64,000 nt of DNA from Bryum argenteum (GCA_037043015.1 CM073329.1:15392648-15456647), one strand, 5' to 3'. Positions 23,533 to 34,099 are shown, counted from the first letter of the stretch. Numbers and translations: made by a program. Notes: generated by a model not told the origin, from the sequence alone.

Positions 23533-23549
23533 TTTAAAGAGGGGGGCTA
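23533..23549 (+). other. Internal polypurine tract of the inner element
   Basis: TTTAAAGAGGGGGGCTA right after the integrase stop differs at one base from the LTR-proximal tract TTTAAAGAAGGGGGCTA (31270-31286). Such tracts prime plus-strand DNA synthesis and normally touch the 3' LTR; this one is 7.7 kb away. Confidence 0.75.
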
Positions 23550-25512
23550 ATGAATAACAAATTTAAAATTATGAAAAATCTAAGTTACTTAACCCCAAAC
23601 ATTAAAATATCTTAAATTAAACTCTTTAAATTTTAGTCAAATAGACGTATAAGTAAAGTAATCAAATGATGCATTAATTATAGCAAAGTCAATCGGATAG
23701 CAAGAAAAGTTAGAGCAAGTGGAATCATTATGTTAGAACCTTCTTTATAAAAGTAATTATAAAGTGTTTCTGAAGTGATTTGAAGTAAATAGAAGTCAAG
23801 CCATGATGAACTTTATAGTACAAAGAAAGTTTTAACCCCAAGGAAAATAGATGTAATTATGGGATTAACTAGAAGAAGTAGCATAATCTCTTATAAGGAC
23901 AAATTTAGAATTTAGACTTATAAAGAGAGTGGGCAATAAATAAGTAATAAACTAAGGAAACGTAAAAAACAAGAAAGATCTTCCAATTTTAGACACCAAA
24001 TAGTCCTAACTAAGAAAAGGATTAGGGATACCCACTACTTTTAAGTCTTAATTATCTAAATTTTGTGAATATTTCAAACATTCTAAAATTTTAGAATATT
24101 AAACCTTGACTAACAAAGTAAGTTAGAAAATAAGAACTCTAGATTTTGTCTACAAAGACTTAATCATTAAACAAAAGGATATTGTCAAATAGACTTAACA
24201 CAAATGATTAAAAATAATAATAAAAATACAAATGGTCAAATCCACAAAGTAATCATGATAAGTATACTGGTGGCCGGTCAAATTGACTAACTGGGGTTAG
24301 TGGGGTCGAATAGACTGGCAGTTACGGCGTCATGCGCCGCCACCAAATGATCATGATTTCATGACCTTGATAAAACCACCTCCTTCTTGAGTCTCCCGCC
24401 CTCACTGCGCATTCAGTTTGAGTCTTCCGCTCCTTCCACTCCTTCGTGTTTTTGCTCCATTGTGTGTTTCGTGTTGTTGTTGTGTTGACTCGCGCGGCCT
24501 GCTAAGTGTCAAGTGGACACGCGCTGCCGCTGAGTGGGAGTACTCGCAAAACGAACAGGAGGTCGAGTCGACTGGAGCAGGAAGTCAAGTCGACCAGGGC
24601 GAGGAGAACAAGGTTTGCTCGCTGCATGTGAGTGGCGTGACATAGAAGGTAAGTTTTCCAGAAAGAAAGCTGATGTCTTGATGCGAGAAGCAAAGTTTTG
24701 GAAGTCGAGTAGACTGTGAATGAAATTGTAAAGAACGAAGAGCGAAGGAATTAGGTCAAATAAACAGTGTGTCATACGGTGTAAAAATTGTGTTAGGAGT
24801 GAACGTCAAATGGACTGTGTTGTAATAGGAAGGTCGAAGGTGTAAGTCAGAAGAAACTGTCAAATGGACCTAATTAGAGGATAATTCATGTGAGATCACG
24901 AATTGGTGTCAAATGGACAGAAAGGGTCTACATGCTGTGTTGATTATTGTAAAATAAGAGGTCAAATGGACAAAAGAAATCAAAGAACCGAGGCTGTTGT
25001 ATGCTGATGAGTGTCAAATTGACAAATAAAATGCATGAACGTGGAATTGACAAGGAGGAGTCCATTTGACCTAAGTAATTGAGTAATATACATGCCTAAC
25101 TAACTTTTGTGCAATGGATTGGCAGTTGTTTTTCTTTCAAATTTTCAAGTAACACTTCTGAATTTTCACAATGTCGAGAGTAGCTGTAAAACAGGAAAAT
25201 AATACCACAGGTAAGTAAGGAAAGAATACACCAATCTCAAAGTCTAATTGACAATGAAAGTTTGAATGAATGAGCTGTTGTAAAAGACCAATTGACCATG
25301 TGTAGGATGTCGAACGACATGATCCAATTAGGCTGAAGTCCAGTTGACAAGCAATGTGTGTATTGTATGAGTCTAATTCACATACTGTTGAATGAGGAAT
25401 GTTCGAAAACGAATCTAATAGACAATCGAAATGGATAAAGATGCTAAAAATCGTGTCAAATTGACAGAAGATATAAAATCGAATTAAGGAGGTCAAATTG
25501 ACACGGATAAGG
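23550..25512 (+). other. Non-coding first part of the accessory cassette
   Basis: No convincing ORF. The AT-rich start changes near 24300 into GC-richer sequence. From 24184 on it carries GTCNANTNGAC dyads about every 80 bases (24184, 24277, 24305, 24508, 24562, 24584, 24704, 24805, 24859, 24908, 24961, 25013, 25060, 25242, 25338, 25455, 25492). Confidence 0.7.
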
Positions 25513-26973
25513 ATGAGCACTTGTCAAGTAGACAAACCACCTAACAAAATGTTTGCTCCTGTGTCTAATCGACTACAAACAGGAGAAGCGGGAGGACAGG
25601 GCAGCATGGCACCAGTATTAAAAATTGAGAAGGCACCGACCTTCTCCTTTTCACCAGAAGGCTGGGTCTACATCGAATCGAACAAGGAGAATCTGATCGA
25701 TGCAGGGCTATGGAACTTTCTTCATGAGACACTTCCAGAGATGGATCCGCAGCTGGTGAGCGAATTCATCAAAAATTCGTACTATGGAGCTTCAGAAGAA
25801 GTCACGGTGCGAGGGAAAAATGTTCGGTTCACACCAGAGGTAGTTGCTGAGAAGCTCGGGCTGCAAGGGACAGGACTCACATTGGGAGGAGTCAACAAGT
25901 TGACTAACAAGAAGGTAGCTGAAATTTTCGGGAAGAATCCGAAAGGTGGTGCGAATTATGTGATCTCAAAAGCAAAAGGTTTCTGGAAGGAGTGGCTCCA
26001 CTACATGAACCAGAAGATTCTCATGGCGCTGAACGGAGTAGAGGTGATTGAAGAGCATGGTTTGTCAGCGGCCATCATGGCGTGGGAAGACAAGGAGCTG
26101 AACTGGGGTCGCATCATCTGGAACCAGACAAGGGTCGAGTTGAATCGGAAGCGGACGAGAAATCCTTTGATCCTGTTCAGTGGAGTATATATCTCGGAGG
26201 TGTGCCAACTATGCATGAGTCCGATTCCAACTGTGAGGCAGATCGACACTGGAAGGAGGAGCGGTCGAATAGACCCAGCAACACCAGTACCAGCGAGCAC
26301 CACCGCAACGACAAGCGCTCCATCTGGGTCAATTAGACGAAGTCAAGTGGCCGCACCAACAACTGTTACACCTCTGAGTCAGACCGAGTCTATTAGACGA
26401 GGAAAGCGGGTGCGAGATGCAGAAGAGCAGGAAGAGGACGTCTCAGAGGAAGTAATGAGAGAACCGCAAACTGCTCGAGGATTTGCTAATGCATTAGCCT
26501 TATCCCTGTCTGCCGCACCAGTTCAACTTCAGATTCCGGACAATTTGACCAAGCAACAACTTGTATGCGAGCTGAAGCAGGCCAGAGCCAAAGAAGGAAG
26601 GGTGATGCAAGAGCTCCAAGAAGTATTGGGAAGAGAGATCCAGATGAAGCTACAAATCAAGAAATTGGAGGGCGATGTCAATGTATGGAAAGGAAATGCA
26701 GCCAGGAGAAAAGCGGAACTTGACCAGGCTCTGGTGGAGAAGGTCGAATTGACATCATTGAATGATCAACTCATCCAAGCAGCCACAGAAACGGCCGAGA
26801 AGCAAGGTCAAGTCGACAATGGAACAAGAAGGGAGCAGTCCACCATGACTGATGAGTCAGGGCCGTCAAGTGGACGATTGTTGACCTTTTACGAGTCGGT
26901 GAAGGAGAAGGAGGATGATAACGTCATCTTGGCCCCAGGATTTAGCTTGCTCGAAACAGAATGTATCGTTTAA
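25513..26973 (+). CDS. Accessory ORF X, coiled-coil protein of unknown function
   Basis: 486 residues from the first ATG (25513); MAPVLKIEKAPTFSF at about 25606 is an alternative start. The N-terminal half includes a segment (TVRGKNVRFTPEVVAEKLGL) resembling the 'putative plant transposon protein' domain found in plant Athila/Tat-type elements. A low-complexity Thr/Ser/Pro/Ala middle follows, then from about residue 335 a long charged coiled coil (LTKQQLVCELKQARAKEGRV onward). No signal peptide or membrane helix is seen, so it is not an env protein. Its base composition is clearly GC-richer than pol. At least seven dyad sites are embedded, in different codon phases. Confidence 0.7.
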   Translation: MSTCQVDKPPNKMFAPVSNRLQTGEAGGQGSMAPVLKIEKAPTFSFSPEGWVYIESNKENLIDAGLWNFLHETLPEMDPQLVSEFIKNSYYGASEEVTVRGKNVRFTPEVVAEKLGLQGTGLTLGGVNKLTNKKVAEIFGKNPKGGANYVISKAKGFWKEWLHYMNQKILMALNGVEVIEEHGLSAAIMAWEDKELNWGRIIWNQTRVELNRKRTRNPLILFSGVYISEVCQLCMSPIPTVRQIDTGRRSGRIDPATPVPASTTATTSAPSGSIRRSQVAAPTTVTPLSQTESIRRGKRVRDAEEQEEDVSEEVMREPQTARGFANALALSLSAAPVQLQIPDNLTKQQLVCELKQARAKEGRVMQELQEVLGREIQMKLQIKKLEGDVNVWKGNAARRKAELDQALVEKVELTSLNDQLIQAATETAEKQGQVDNGTRREQSTMTDESGPSSGRLLTFYESVKEKEDDNVILAPGFSLLETECIV

Positions 26974-27512
26974 AAAGCACTCAATTATGTAGTCGAAGTC
27001 GACTCAAACCACCCGCCACATGATATTTCCACCATGGCGGATAGAGCAACACAAAGCGAACGAGGAGGTGGAGACATGGAAGGCGAAGTGGACAAGCTAA
27101 GGGAGGAGAATAACCACCTAAGTCTTTGAGGTGACTATTCTAATGAGTCGATTGGACCACTCGTCACGGCAATGTGGGAGCAAGAAGCTAGAGCACCACC
27201 GAGTTTTCTCTGTTCCGAGCTTACGAGCTCCAACGTTCAATCCTCTTGTCTATGTACAATCTGCAGATCCGAAGTCAAATAGACGGAGAGGCTTTCCTCC
27301 GAATACGGAATAGGGCAAGTCGATTTTCGAACCAACGAGAATTTGTTGTGTGAGATCTTGCCGGCAAGACAAGACTTGAGCCGATTTGAGCCGAGGCGAT
27401 TCTTTATACCAATTGGGCACTTGGGAGCAAGAGTCTTTGGCATATTACTTAGCACTCGAGGAGCAAAGAACAAGTTAAGCGTCGACTCGACAAGACACCT
27501 GAGGAGGTCCGA

Positions 27513-28652
27513 TTGGTGCGAGTTGGAGATAGCACAGATGAGCTGCAAAGGCTCACACAGATCCATGGCATGGGAGGTTTTGAGGGATGGCAGGCCATAC
27601 TCTGTATGATGAAGGGTCAACTCAACGATCGAGTAGAGATCCAGAGGAAAATAGCTCTGGTGCTGGAACGAGAAGCGGTAGCACTGCGTGGAGAATTCTC
27701 GGCTGGGACATATGTGTATGCTATGGCTACCATTTATGGTGAGATTCAGGCGTCGCTGAAGGGACTCGGAGAGGGTCGATTGGACATAGCACCCCTGCCG
27801 AGCCAGGTCAAATTGACAACACCGCCAGCAACATTCAGGCCACCGAAGTGGGTGAGTCTACGATCCATGGTGACAGGCTCTGAGTTGAAGAAGCGATACC
27901 TTGGAAATTACGAGAGTCTATTTGACAATCCATCGGAGCAACCAGTGCCATCCTGGAAGGCCATTGAATGGTTGCTGGAGGATTATGGGCTCTCGAGAGT
28001 AGAAAAGCGCGCCTGGGACTTGGTATACAAAGAAATGGGGCGATTTGGAGCCCTGGTCGATTGGACTATAGATCCTCCACCAGCAGTTTCTACCAACGCA
28101 CACTTCTGCGTGATGAACGCGAGGAGGAACAAATGGCCAAGGGAGGCCACCATCGACTCCATCGAATACAACTGGCCAGTGATACCAGGTCAATTTGACA
28201 AGCCAGAGGCGTGTGCGGATGCGTACAAGAGGTTTTTCGAGCAGCACAAGAGCCACACCGACCCTGTGTGCTTTCGAGCAGCTGTGTTTTGTAATTTTCT
28301 AAGTATGCTGTGCAAGGATTATGGTGTGCAGATCGATGTGAACAGGTTCGAAGAGCTTAAGCCGGAGTTTCAGCTCTCCCTGAAGTTGCAGTATCGATGC
28401 ACCAGGTGGAACCGAATGATAGAAGTGATGGCGAGTACGCATTTCCTTCACGGTGCTCATGGCTGCTTCATCAATGAGTTCAATGGAACGAGGAAAATTG
28501 CAATTGACAAATGGCTATCGGCGCAACGCAAGAACGACACGAAGTTGTTGCTGGACGATGATGTGCGCAAGGCAGTCGACCGTCTGGAGGCAGAGGAGTA
28601 CAAGAGGGAGCTGCTTAACAAGGATAGGTACCGAAATTGGCTTGCACGATGA
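27513..28652 (+). CDS. Accessory ORF Y, unknown function
   Basis: The frame is open from 27513; the first ATG is at 27570, giving 360 residues (MGGFEGWQAIL...). It has a tryptophan-rich central part (WLLEDYGLSRVEKRAWDLVY, SIEYNWPVIPGQF) and a charged, helical C-terminus (VDRLEAEEYKREL). No domain is recognised; no membrane helix or signal peptide. Between X and Y (26974-27512) lie a 31-codon ORF at 27034 (MADRATQSERGG...KLREENNHL) and fragments in several frames, so the true protein may begin upstream and be broken. Dyads fall at 27775, 27807, 27916, 28056 and 28189. Confidence 0.65.
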   Translation: MVRVGDSTDELQRLTQIHGMGGFEGWQAILCMMKGQLNDRVEIQRKIALVLEREAVALRGEFSAGTYVYAMATIYGEIQASLKGLGEGRLDIAPLPSQVKLTTPPATFRPPKWVSLRSMVTGSELKKRYLGNYESLFDNPSEQPVPSWKAIEWLLEDYGLSRVEKRAWDLVYKEMGRFGALVDWTIDPPPAVSTNAHFCVMNARRNKWPREATIDSIEYNWPVIPGQFDKPEACADAYKRFFEQHKSHTDPVCFRAAVFCNFLSMLCKDYGVQIDVNRFEELKPEFQLSLKLQYRCTRWNRMIEVMASTHFLHGAHGCFINEFNGTRKIAIDKWLSAQRKNDTKLLLDDDVRKAVDRLEAEEYKRELLNKDRYRNWLAR

Positions 28653-29880
28653 AGTATGGGTCAATTTGATGTCAGTAATGTTCCGGTTGTACATAGGCTG
28701 CCGTAGGCATTTAATGTGAGGTCGAGTAGACAGTTATTGAACATTCTCCCCCAGCACATTGCCTTGTTATATTCACTTTCACTTTTCAGTATACTCTCTT
28801 TCTCAGCATATAAGTCGTGTCGAGTAGACACCGTGTCAAACACTCAAATGCATAAGTACCTTTTACGAAAAACACTTGTTTCTCTTTTCAGTTTTAATGC
28901 AATTCCATCCATGGGAAAAGCTTTCTGAAATCTTTGTGTTACACATTTTTTCTTGCATTGGAGTGTAGGTTGAGGTCAAATAGACAGGATCAGCACATTC
29001 TCTCTCAATGCATTGCCTTGTTCATATTCGTCTTGTGTTTACTTTGCAATGAATAATGGACTTTGAGTTGAGTTAGAGAATGGAAAATGAAATTTCATCA
29101 AGGTCAATTAGACTAAGTAACATAGGTTCAGAAAGAGTCTGTCTTAGGAATCTGAAGAGTAAAGAACTCGGAGTCAATTTGACAGAGAGTATAAACAACA
29201 GAAAGTCGACTAGACAGGGAATGTCAAGTATGAATGAATACCACAAGGAGTAATAAACTCTGAGCCAATAAGATGGAGAGTTTAAGTTTTACTGAAGTCC
29301 ATTAGACTGTGTTAAGTGGTTTAGGAGATAGAAAGTAAGCTGAGAATGTGTCGAGTAGACAGGAAGCTTGAGTAAGAAGCAAGTATGAAAATAGACGGGT
29401 CAAGTAGACTGTAAACCAGAGAGTGTGAGTACAATTGAGTCGAAATGACTAAGAGAAACAGGAGGAAAGATTGCTCAGTTCCGGAGGCATAATAAAGAGT
29501 TGTAAATCAGTCAAGTAGACAGAGAAAAATGGTTCCAACAACTTGTACAAAATAATTCAAGGATTCAGTTACGTCTTAAATGTTCAAATACTTAGTTGAA
29601 TTCTGAAGAGAGAAAGGGAGAATTCTCAAGAAAAGTCAAGTAAACTTGGAAACTCCAATTGAAAAAGTTTCACTCAGCAGATCTAAAACCTTCAAAGAAA
29701 GAGTTTTTAATAGGTCAATTAGACTGACCAAAGGCTTGATAAGGAAGTCATGTAACATTTTAAAGTCAGATGGACTCAACCAATTCTTAAGCAAGACGGG
29801 AAAGTTTAAGGCTACGTCTAATAGAATTTCTTAATATTCCTAAGTTGAGTTTCTTATGTCCAATCAAAAAGTCAAAAGTA
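28653..29880 (+). other. Non-coding last part of the dyad-bearing cassette
   Basis: No ORF is supported. Thirteen dyads lie between 28721 and 29775, about one per 80 bases. It becomes AT-rich and purine-rich toward the right. Confidence 0.7.
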
Positions 29881-29886
29881 ATAAAG

Positions 29887-30075
29887 AAAACATGATAAGT
29901 AAGAAACATGATAAAAGAACATCACTAAGGTAATAAGGAAAACATGATAAATAAGAAACATGATAAAAGAACATCACTAAGGTAATAAGGAAAACATGAT
30001 AAATAAGAAACATGATAAAAGAACATCACTAAGGTAATAAGGAAAACATGATAAATAAGAAGAAATTAATCATAA
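29887..30075. repeat. 52-bp tandem repeat, about 3.5 copies
   Basis: Units begin ACATGATAA at 29890, 29942, 29994 and 30046. Each also contains a second AACATGATAA inside, so the unit itself is a partial duplication. Confidence 0.85.
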
Positions 30076-30430
30076 AGAAACATGATAATTGAACATAATT
30101 AAAATTAAGTAAAAAAAAAAAAAAAAAATCAAAAAAAAAAGAAGACAAGATGCAAAGTTGATAGGAGCAAATTGCCGAGTGAATGAAACAAATTAAAGAA
30201 AGAATCCGTTGAGTATTCAAAGTTTTATTCTCAAAAACAAAACTATTAGCATGCCGAGAGGGAAAAATAAGAGAGAACATGATAATGGAGTGAGTAGAAA
30301 TTTGTCAACAATAATGTTTTGAGAGAAGAACAATTAGCATCCTTGTCCCACAATCTAAAATATGAGTATATGTCATATAGGTTTTGAAAGAAAATAAGTA
30401 AGAATGTAAGAACATGAGTGAAAATAAAGG

Positions 30431-30560
30431 CAATAAGAGAAAATGAGCGTTCTAAGAGAAAATGAGCGTTCTAAGAGAAAATGAGCATTGTGAGAGAAAA
30501 TGCGCGTTTTAAGAAGAAAAGAGCACTTTGAGAGAAAATGAGAGACTCGAAAGAAAAAAG
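30431..30560. repeat. Short AGAGAAAATGAGCG tandem repeats
   Basis: A unit of about 20 bases (GCGTTCTAAGAGAAAATGA) repeats with decay toward the right. Confidence 0.65.
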
Positions 30561-30945
30561 AGAGACTTGAGGAGATGAGAGAGTCTTAAAAAGATAAATA
30601 TAGAAAAGTTTATAATGAGCAAAGTAAGTCATAAATAGTAGTCTCAAGTGAGGAATATGGTCAAAACATGATAATGAAAGAAAGGAAAGAAAAGTTCTGA
30701 GTAAAGTGAGAAAAATCATGAAAAAATTCCCGAGAGAATAATGAGTTGTTGAGGGAACATCATTGAGAGAAAAGTCAAGTGGATAAGAAAGTTTCAAGTA
30801 GTAAGTATCAATGATGAGGGATGATTAACAAACATTGAGTCTAATAAGTTGTAAAGTTGACAAAAATACCTCTTAAGAGGAAATGAACCAGAAATTTCAA
30901 GGACAATACCTAGACGTTACATGGAGATTTCGAGGTACGAGAAAG

Positions 30946-31100
30946 ATCAAGAAACCAGAATCCGAAAAGGGAATCTGGAAAGACGTTTAAAAGATTATGA
31001 TAAAAAAGAATCAAGAAACCAGAATCCGAAAAGGGAATCTGGAAAGACGTTTAAAAGATTATGATCAAAAAGAATCAAGAAGCCAGAAATCGAAAAGAAG
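30946..31100. repeat. 64-bp tandem repeat, about 2.4 copies
   Basis: Units begin ATCAAGAA at 30946, 31010 and 31074. The first two are nearly identical and the third is truncated and diverged. Confidence 0.85.
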
Positions 31101-31269
31101 TGTACGCGAAAATCAAAACTAAAGTTGACAACTTGTTACATCAACTAAGAAATCAAGTGAATGACATACGGACGTACAAGGACAATTCTAGCGGACAAAT
31201 AGCCTTCCTTAAGAGATGAAAAGTGCAAGAAGTACCAGGAGGCAAGCAAGGCTTGTCAGGTGCCAAGCC

Positions 31270-31286
31270 TTTAAAGAAGGGGGCTA
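31270..31286 (+). other. LTR-proximal polypurine tract of the inner element
   Basis: TTTAAAGAAGGGGGCTA directly abuts the 3' LTR (TGTGATGAG from 31287), the normal place for the plus-strand primer. Confidence 0.85.
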
Positions 31287-32877
31287 TGTGATGAGAAAAG
31301 AGCTTTAATTAGGCTCAAATGTCCAATAGAATGTAAAAAGGTTTATAATTAGATAAGACAAATAGACAAGATAGGAAATAATAGGACAAAATGGTTTTAG
31401 AAATAGAAAGGTGGATCTCAAAAGGTCTACATATGTACCTTTTCGTTTTAAGAGAGATAAAAGGTGTGGGAAGACAAGACATTCTTGTCTACACCCTTCT
31501 CTCCGTGTATTCCACTTAGAACAATTTTAATTCATTAATATACTTTACATTTCAAGCTTTAAGATTGTTCATAGTTGTTTAAAGTGTAAGTGTAAATCTT
31601 ATTACTCCGGGAGTAATAAGAAGGCGAGTGCCGGAAGCGGACTCCAACAAAGAGCCATTGAAGCAAGAGGCTTCAATTGTGCTGGAAGCGGAATCCAACA
31701 AAGAAGAGCAATTGAAGCAAGAGGCTTCAATTGGCGATTTCAACACTTAATTGTGTAAAGCATTTCTAATTGTTATTGAATTATTAATATACTTGTCAAC
31801 TTGATGGAATGCTTGTGTGAGTATGTAGAATTGTCTAATTGACATGCATAAAATGTCAATGATATGAATAACTTGGTATTGAATGTGTAATGGCATTCAT
31901 ATGTGGAAGTTGATTTGAATAGACAATAGAACATAGTATGAAGAGAAATGGTTGATATAGAATAAGTCGATTAGGCTGGAGAGACCACTTGGATATGAAA
32001 GGTCAAGTGTAAGGAGTCTAATGGTCGCTATTATTAAAGTGTACACTTAGTGAAAGGAGAATCAAAATCCTTCACTATATAATTCTTATACTTAAGATTA
32101 GAAAAGAGTCTAATCTTAAGAGAAAGGGATGCTTGGAAGCATTGCCGTTGTAATAGATCTTCTAAGGAGTAGAAGATAAGGTTGGCCAATACCATTAAGC
32201 ATTATTGAAGTCTAGCTAACTTCAAATAGTGAAATAAGCATATGCAATAAAAGATATTCTTAAGAGGGTCCCTAATTTTCTTAAAGATTAATAGTGTAAG
32301 GATTGATCAACCTCATATTATTGTCTTATATACATTTGACCCCTACTAATAAAGAAATACTATCTTAAGAATGCTTTGCAGATAGGACATGGAATGATGA
32401 AGATAGAAGCGATTTGAGGAACAAATAGGGAAGGACTAAAGCAGATCTTGATAAGTCCTCTAACCTTAAGACTTATTGAATTGGAAGAGTGAGATGATAG
32501 TCAAATGGACTTAAAGCTTTTAAATGCAGGTTGTCAATTTGACTTAAGACCTTCAGATTACCGAATGTCAATTTGACTATAACCCTCTGTCCATTTGACC
32601 ACCAGTGATACTAAATGCACCCGTGACCATTGTCAATTTGACCAAACCAAAGCCTATAACATGATGTCCAATTGACCAATGGGTTCACTTAGATATTGAG
32701 TGGTTGTGGAAAGTGATCTAGAGTATTTTGGGTTGAGTTTAAGATCCCAACATTACTATTTATTAACATATGACATTAGTTGCATAAAAACGTTAGACGC
32801 ATGAAACCTTCCATCAAGGATCCCCCACTAGGATTTTATTTGGGATATAATTGTCTTAGATAAAAAACCCTTCTACA
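31287..32877 (+). repeat. 3' LTR of the inner element
   Basis: It ends TTCTACA and is followed by the target duplication GATGT (32878-32882). Compared with the 5' LTR it carries AAGGCGAGTGCCGG and GTGCTGG in the two patches where the 5' copy has other sequence. The rest appeared identical on reading. Confidence 0.93.
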
Positions 32878-32882
32878 GATGT

Positions 32883-33472
32883 GAAGGAGTTTGTTCTCTC
32901 TTGTGATATTTGTTCAAGGTCGAAGAACCCTCGGCATCGCCCCTATGGACTTTTGCAGCCATTGCCTATCCCGCATCGACCATGGTCTTGATTTCCATGG
33001 ATTTCATTACGGACTGCCGCTTTCAAACTCGTTTGACAAAGATCTTTGTTGTGGTAGATCGGCCGACGAAGATGGCGCATTTTGTTCCTTGCAAGAAGAC
33101 ATCGTCGAGCGAAGATACAGAAGACTCTTTCTTGATAATGTATATCGTTATCACGGCTTGCCAGATGATATTGTGTCGGATCGCAGAACCCAGTTCGTCT
33201 CCAAGTTCTGGAAATCTCTATTTGAGATATTGAAGGTGGATATCAAGCTTTCTTGGCATTTCATCCTCAAACCGACCGGACAGACGGAACGGGTGAATCA
33301 AGTATTGGAGCAGTATCTACGTTGCACCATCAACTATCAGCAAGACGATTGGATCGAGTATCTACCGCTTGCCGAGTTCGCCTACAACAACACTATTCAT
33401 GCGTCGACCCAACAAACACCATTCTTTGCCAACTACGGATACCACCCGAAGCTTGATTTATGGAATTGATGG
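32883..33472 (+). pseudogene. Integrase C-terminal half of the outer element
   Basis: It resumes with [14 protein letters not shown] (the zinc-finger cysteine pair) after the inner insertion. ISMDFITDC gives the first catalytic aspartate, IVSDRRTQFVSKFW the second (G replaced by R), and TGQTERVNQVLEQYLR the glutamate. AYNNTIHASTQQTPFFANYG follows. Three frames are needed. Confidence 0.85.
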
Positions 33473-33479
33473 CCAATAA

Positions 33480-33998
33480 CAACCCAAAGAAAGAAGATTT
33501 TGCGAAGCGGCTATCGGAAACTTCAAGCAACGCGAGACTTCAATTGCAACCGCGCCAAGAGTCGTCATCTGGCGTCCATGCAGAAATTTCGGAATGAGGC
33601 ACCTACTTTCAAGATCGGAGATAAAGTATGGTCGCTTGACGGAATATCAAGACCAAGCGGTGTGTGATAAGTTGGACTATCGAAGATTGGGACCATTTGC
33701 CATCCAGAAACAAATCAATCCAGTGGCGTATCGGTTGGAGTTACCGGCTACTATGAAGGTACATCAGGTCTTCCACGTGTCTTTATTGGAACCTTATCGA
33801 GTCGACTTTTCCGGGAAGAGTGCGAGGGGGCCGCCACCTAGTATCGAAATTGAGAACCACGAGGAATATGAGGTGGATAAGGTCTTTGGATTCACGGGCA
33901 GGTGAAGGGGAAACTTGGAGTATTTTGTGCATTGGAGCGCATACGACATCAATGAAAGAACGTGGGAACATGCCGAAAATCTTGTAAATGCGTAGGAA
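33480..33998 (+). pseudogene. Integrase tail and chromodomain of the outer element
   Basis: HQVFHVSLLEPYRVDF is the conserved end of a Ty3/gypsy integrase. It is followed by EYEVDKVFGF and, after a stop and shift, LEYFVHWSAYDINERTWEHAENL, a chromodomain with its aromatic and W-x10-W residues. It would guide integration to marked chromatin. Broken near 33903. Confidence 0.85.
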
Positions 33999-34083
33999 AA
34001 GGACAGGAATTTCATCAACGATATCCTCATAAACCTAAGCCTTTCCGACGATAACTTCTCTCTGACGCTTGCCCACTCAGGAG

Positions 34084-34099
34084 AATAAAAGGGGGAGAG
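34084..34099 (+). other. Internal PPT-like tract of the outer element
   Basis: AATAAAAGGGGGAGAG lies about 85 bases after the chromodomain. It has the form of the tract that normally abuts a chromovirus 3' LTR, yet the LTR is about 490 bases further on. Confidence 0.5.

Larger units (their letters stand above)
23636..29775. promoter_or_regulatory. Dispersed 11-bp dyad array GTCNANTNGAC
   Basis: By hand I count 47 exact GTC-N5-GAC words here, of which 45 fit GTCNANTNGAC, a dyad with half-site GTCNA and one central base. The exceptions are at 29439 and 29765. Variants include GTCAAATGGAC, GTCGAGTAGAC, GTCAATTTGAC and GTCCATTTGAC. Seven more occur in each LTR. Near-matches with one change or altered spacing are also frequent. 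The pattern looks like repeated sites for a dimeric DNA-binding protein; the protein is unknown. Confidence 0.85.
14730..32877 (+). mobile_element. Athila/Tat-type Ty3/gypsy element with accessory cassette (inner element)
   Basis: LTRs of 1595 bp (14730-16324) and 1591 bp (31287-32877), both TGTGATGAG...TTCTACA, are flanked by the perfect 5-bp duplication GATGT (14725-14729, 32878-32882). Order: PBS, an ORF upstream of gag, gag, protease, RT-RNase H, integrase without a chromodomain, an internal PPT, two accessory ORFs, tandem repeats, PPT, LTR. The FLDD-type RT, DGGSSVN protease and TGGCGCCG PBS point to the Athila/Tat side of the family. At 18.1 kb it is large because of a 7.7-kb segment after integrase. 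The near-identical LTRs mean a recent insertion. Confidence 0.93.

Noticed and set aside
25513..28652. Env-like genes of an Athila-type retrovirus-like element
   Set aside because: No signal peptide, membrane helix or glycoprotein features in either ORF; the position alone is not enough.
29887..31100. CRISPR-like array
   Set aside because: The repeats are contiguous tandem units with no unique spacers, in a plant retrotransposon.
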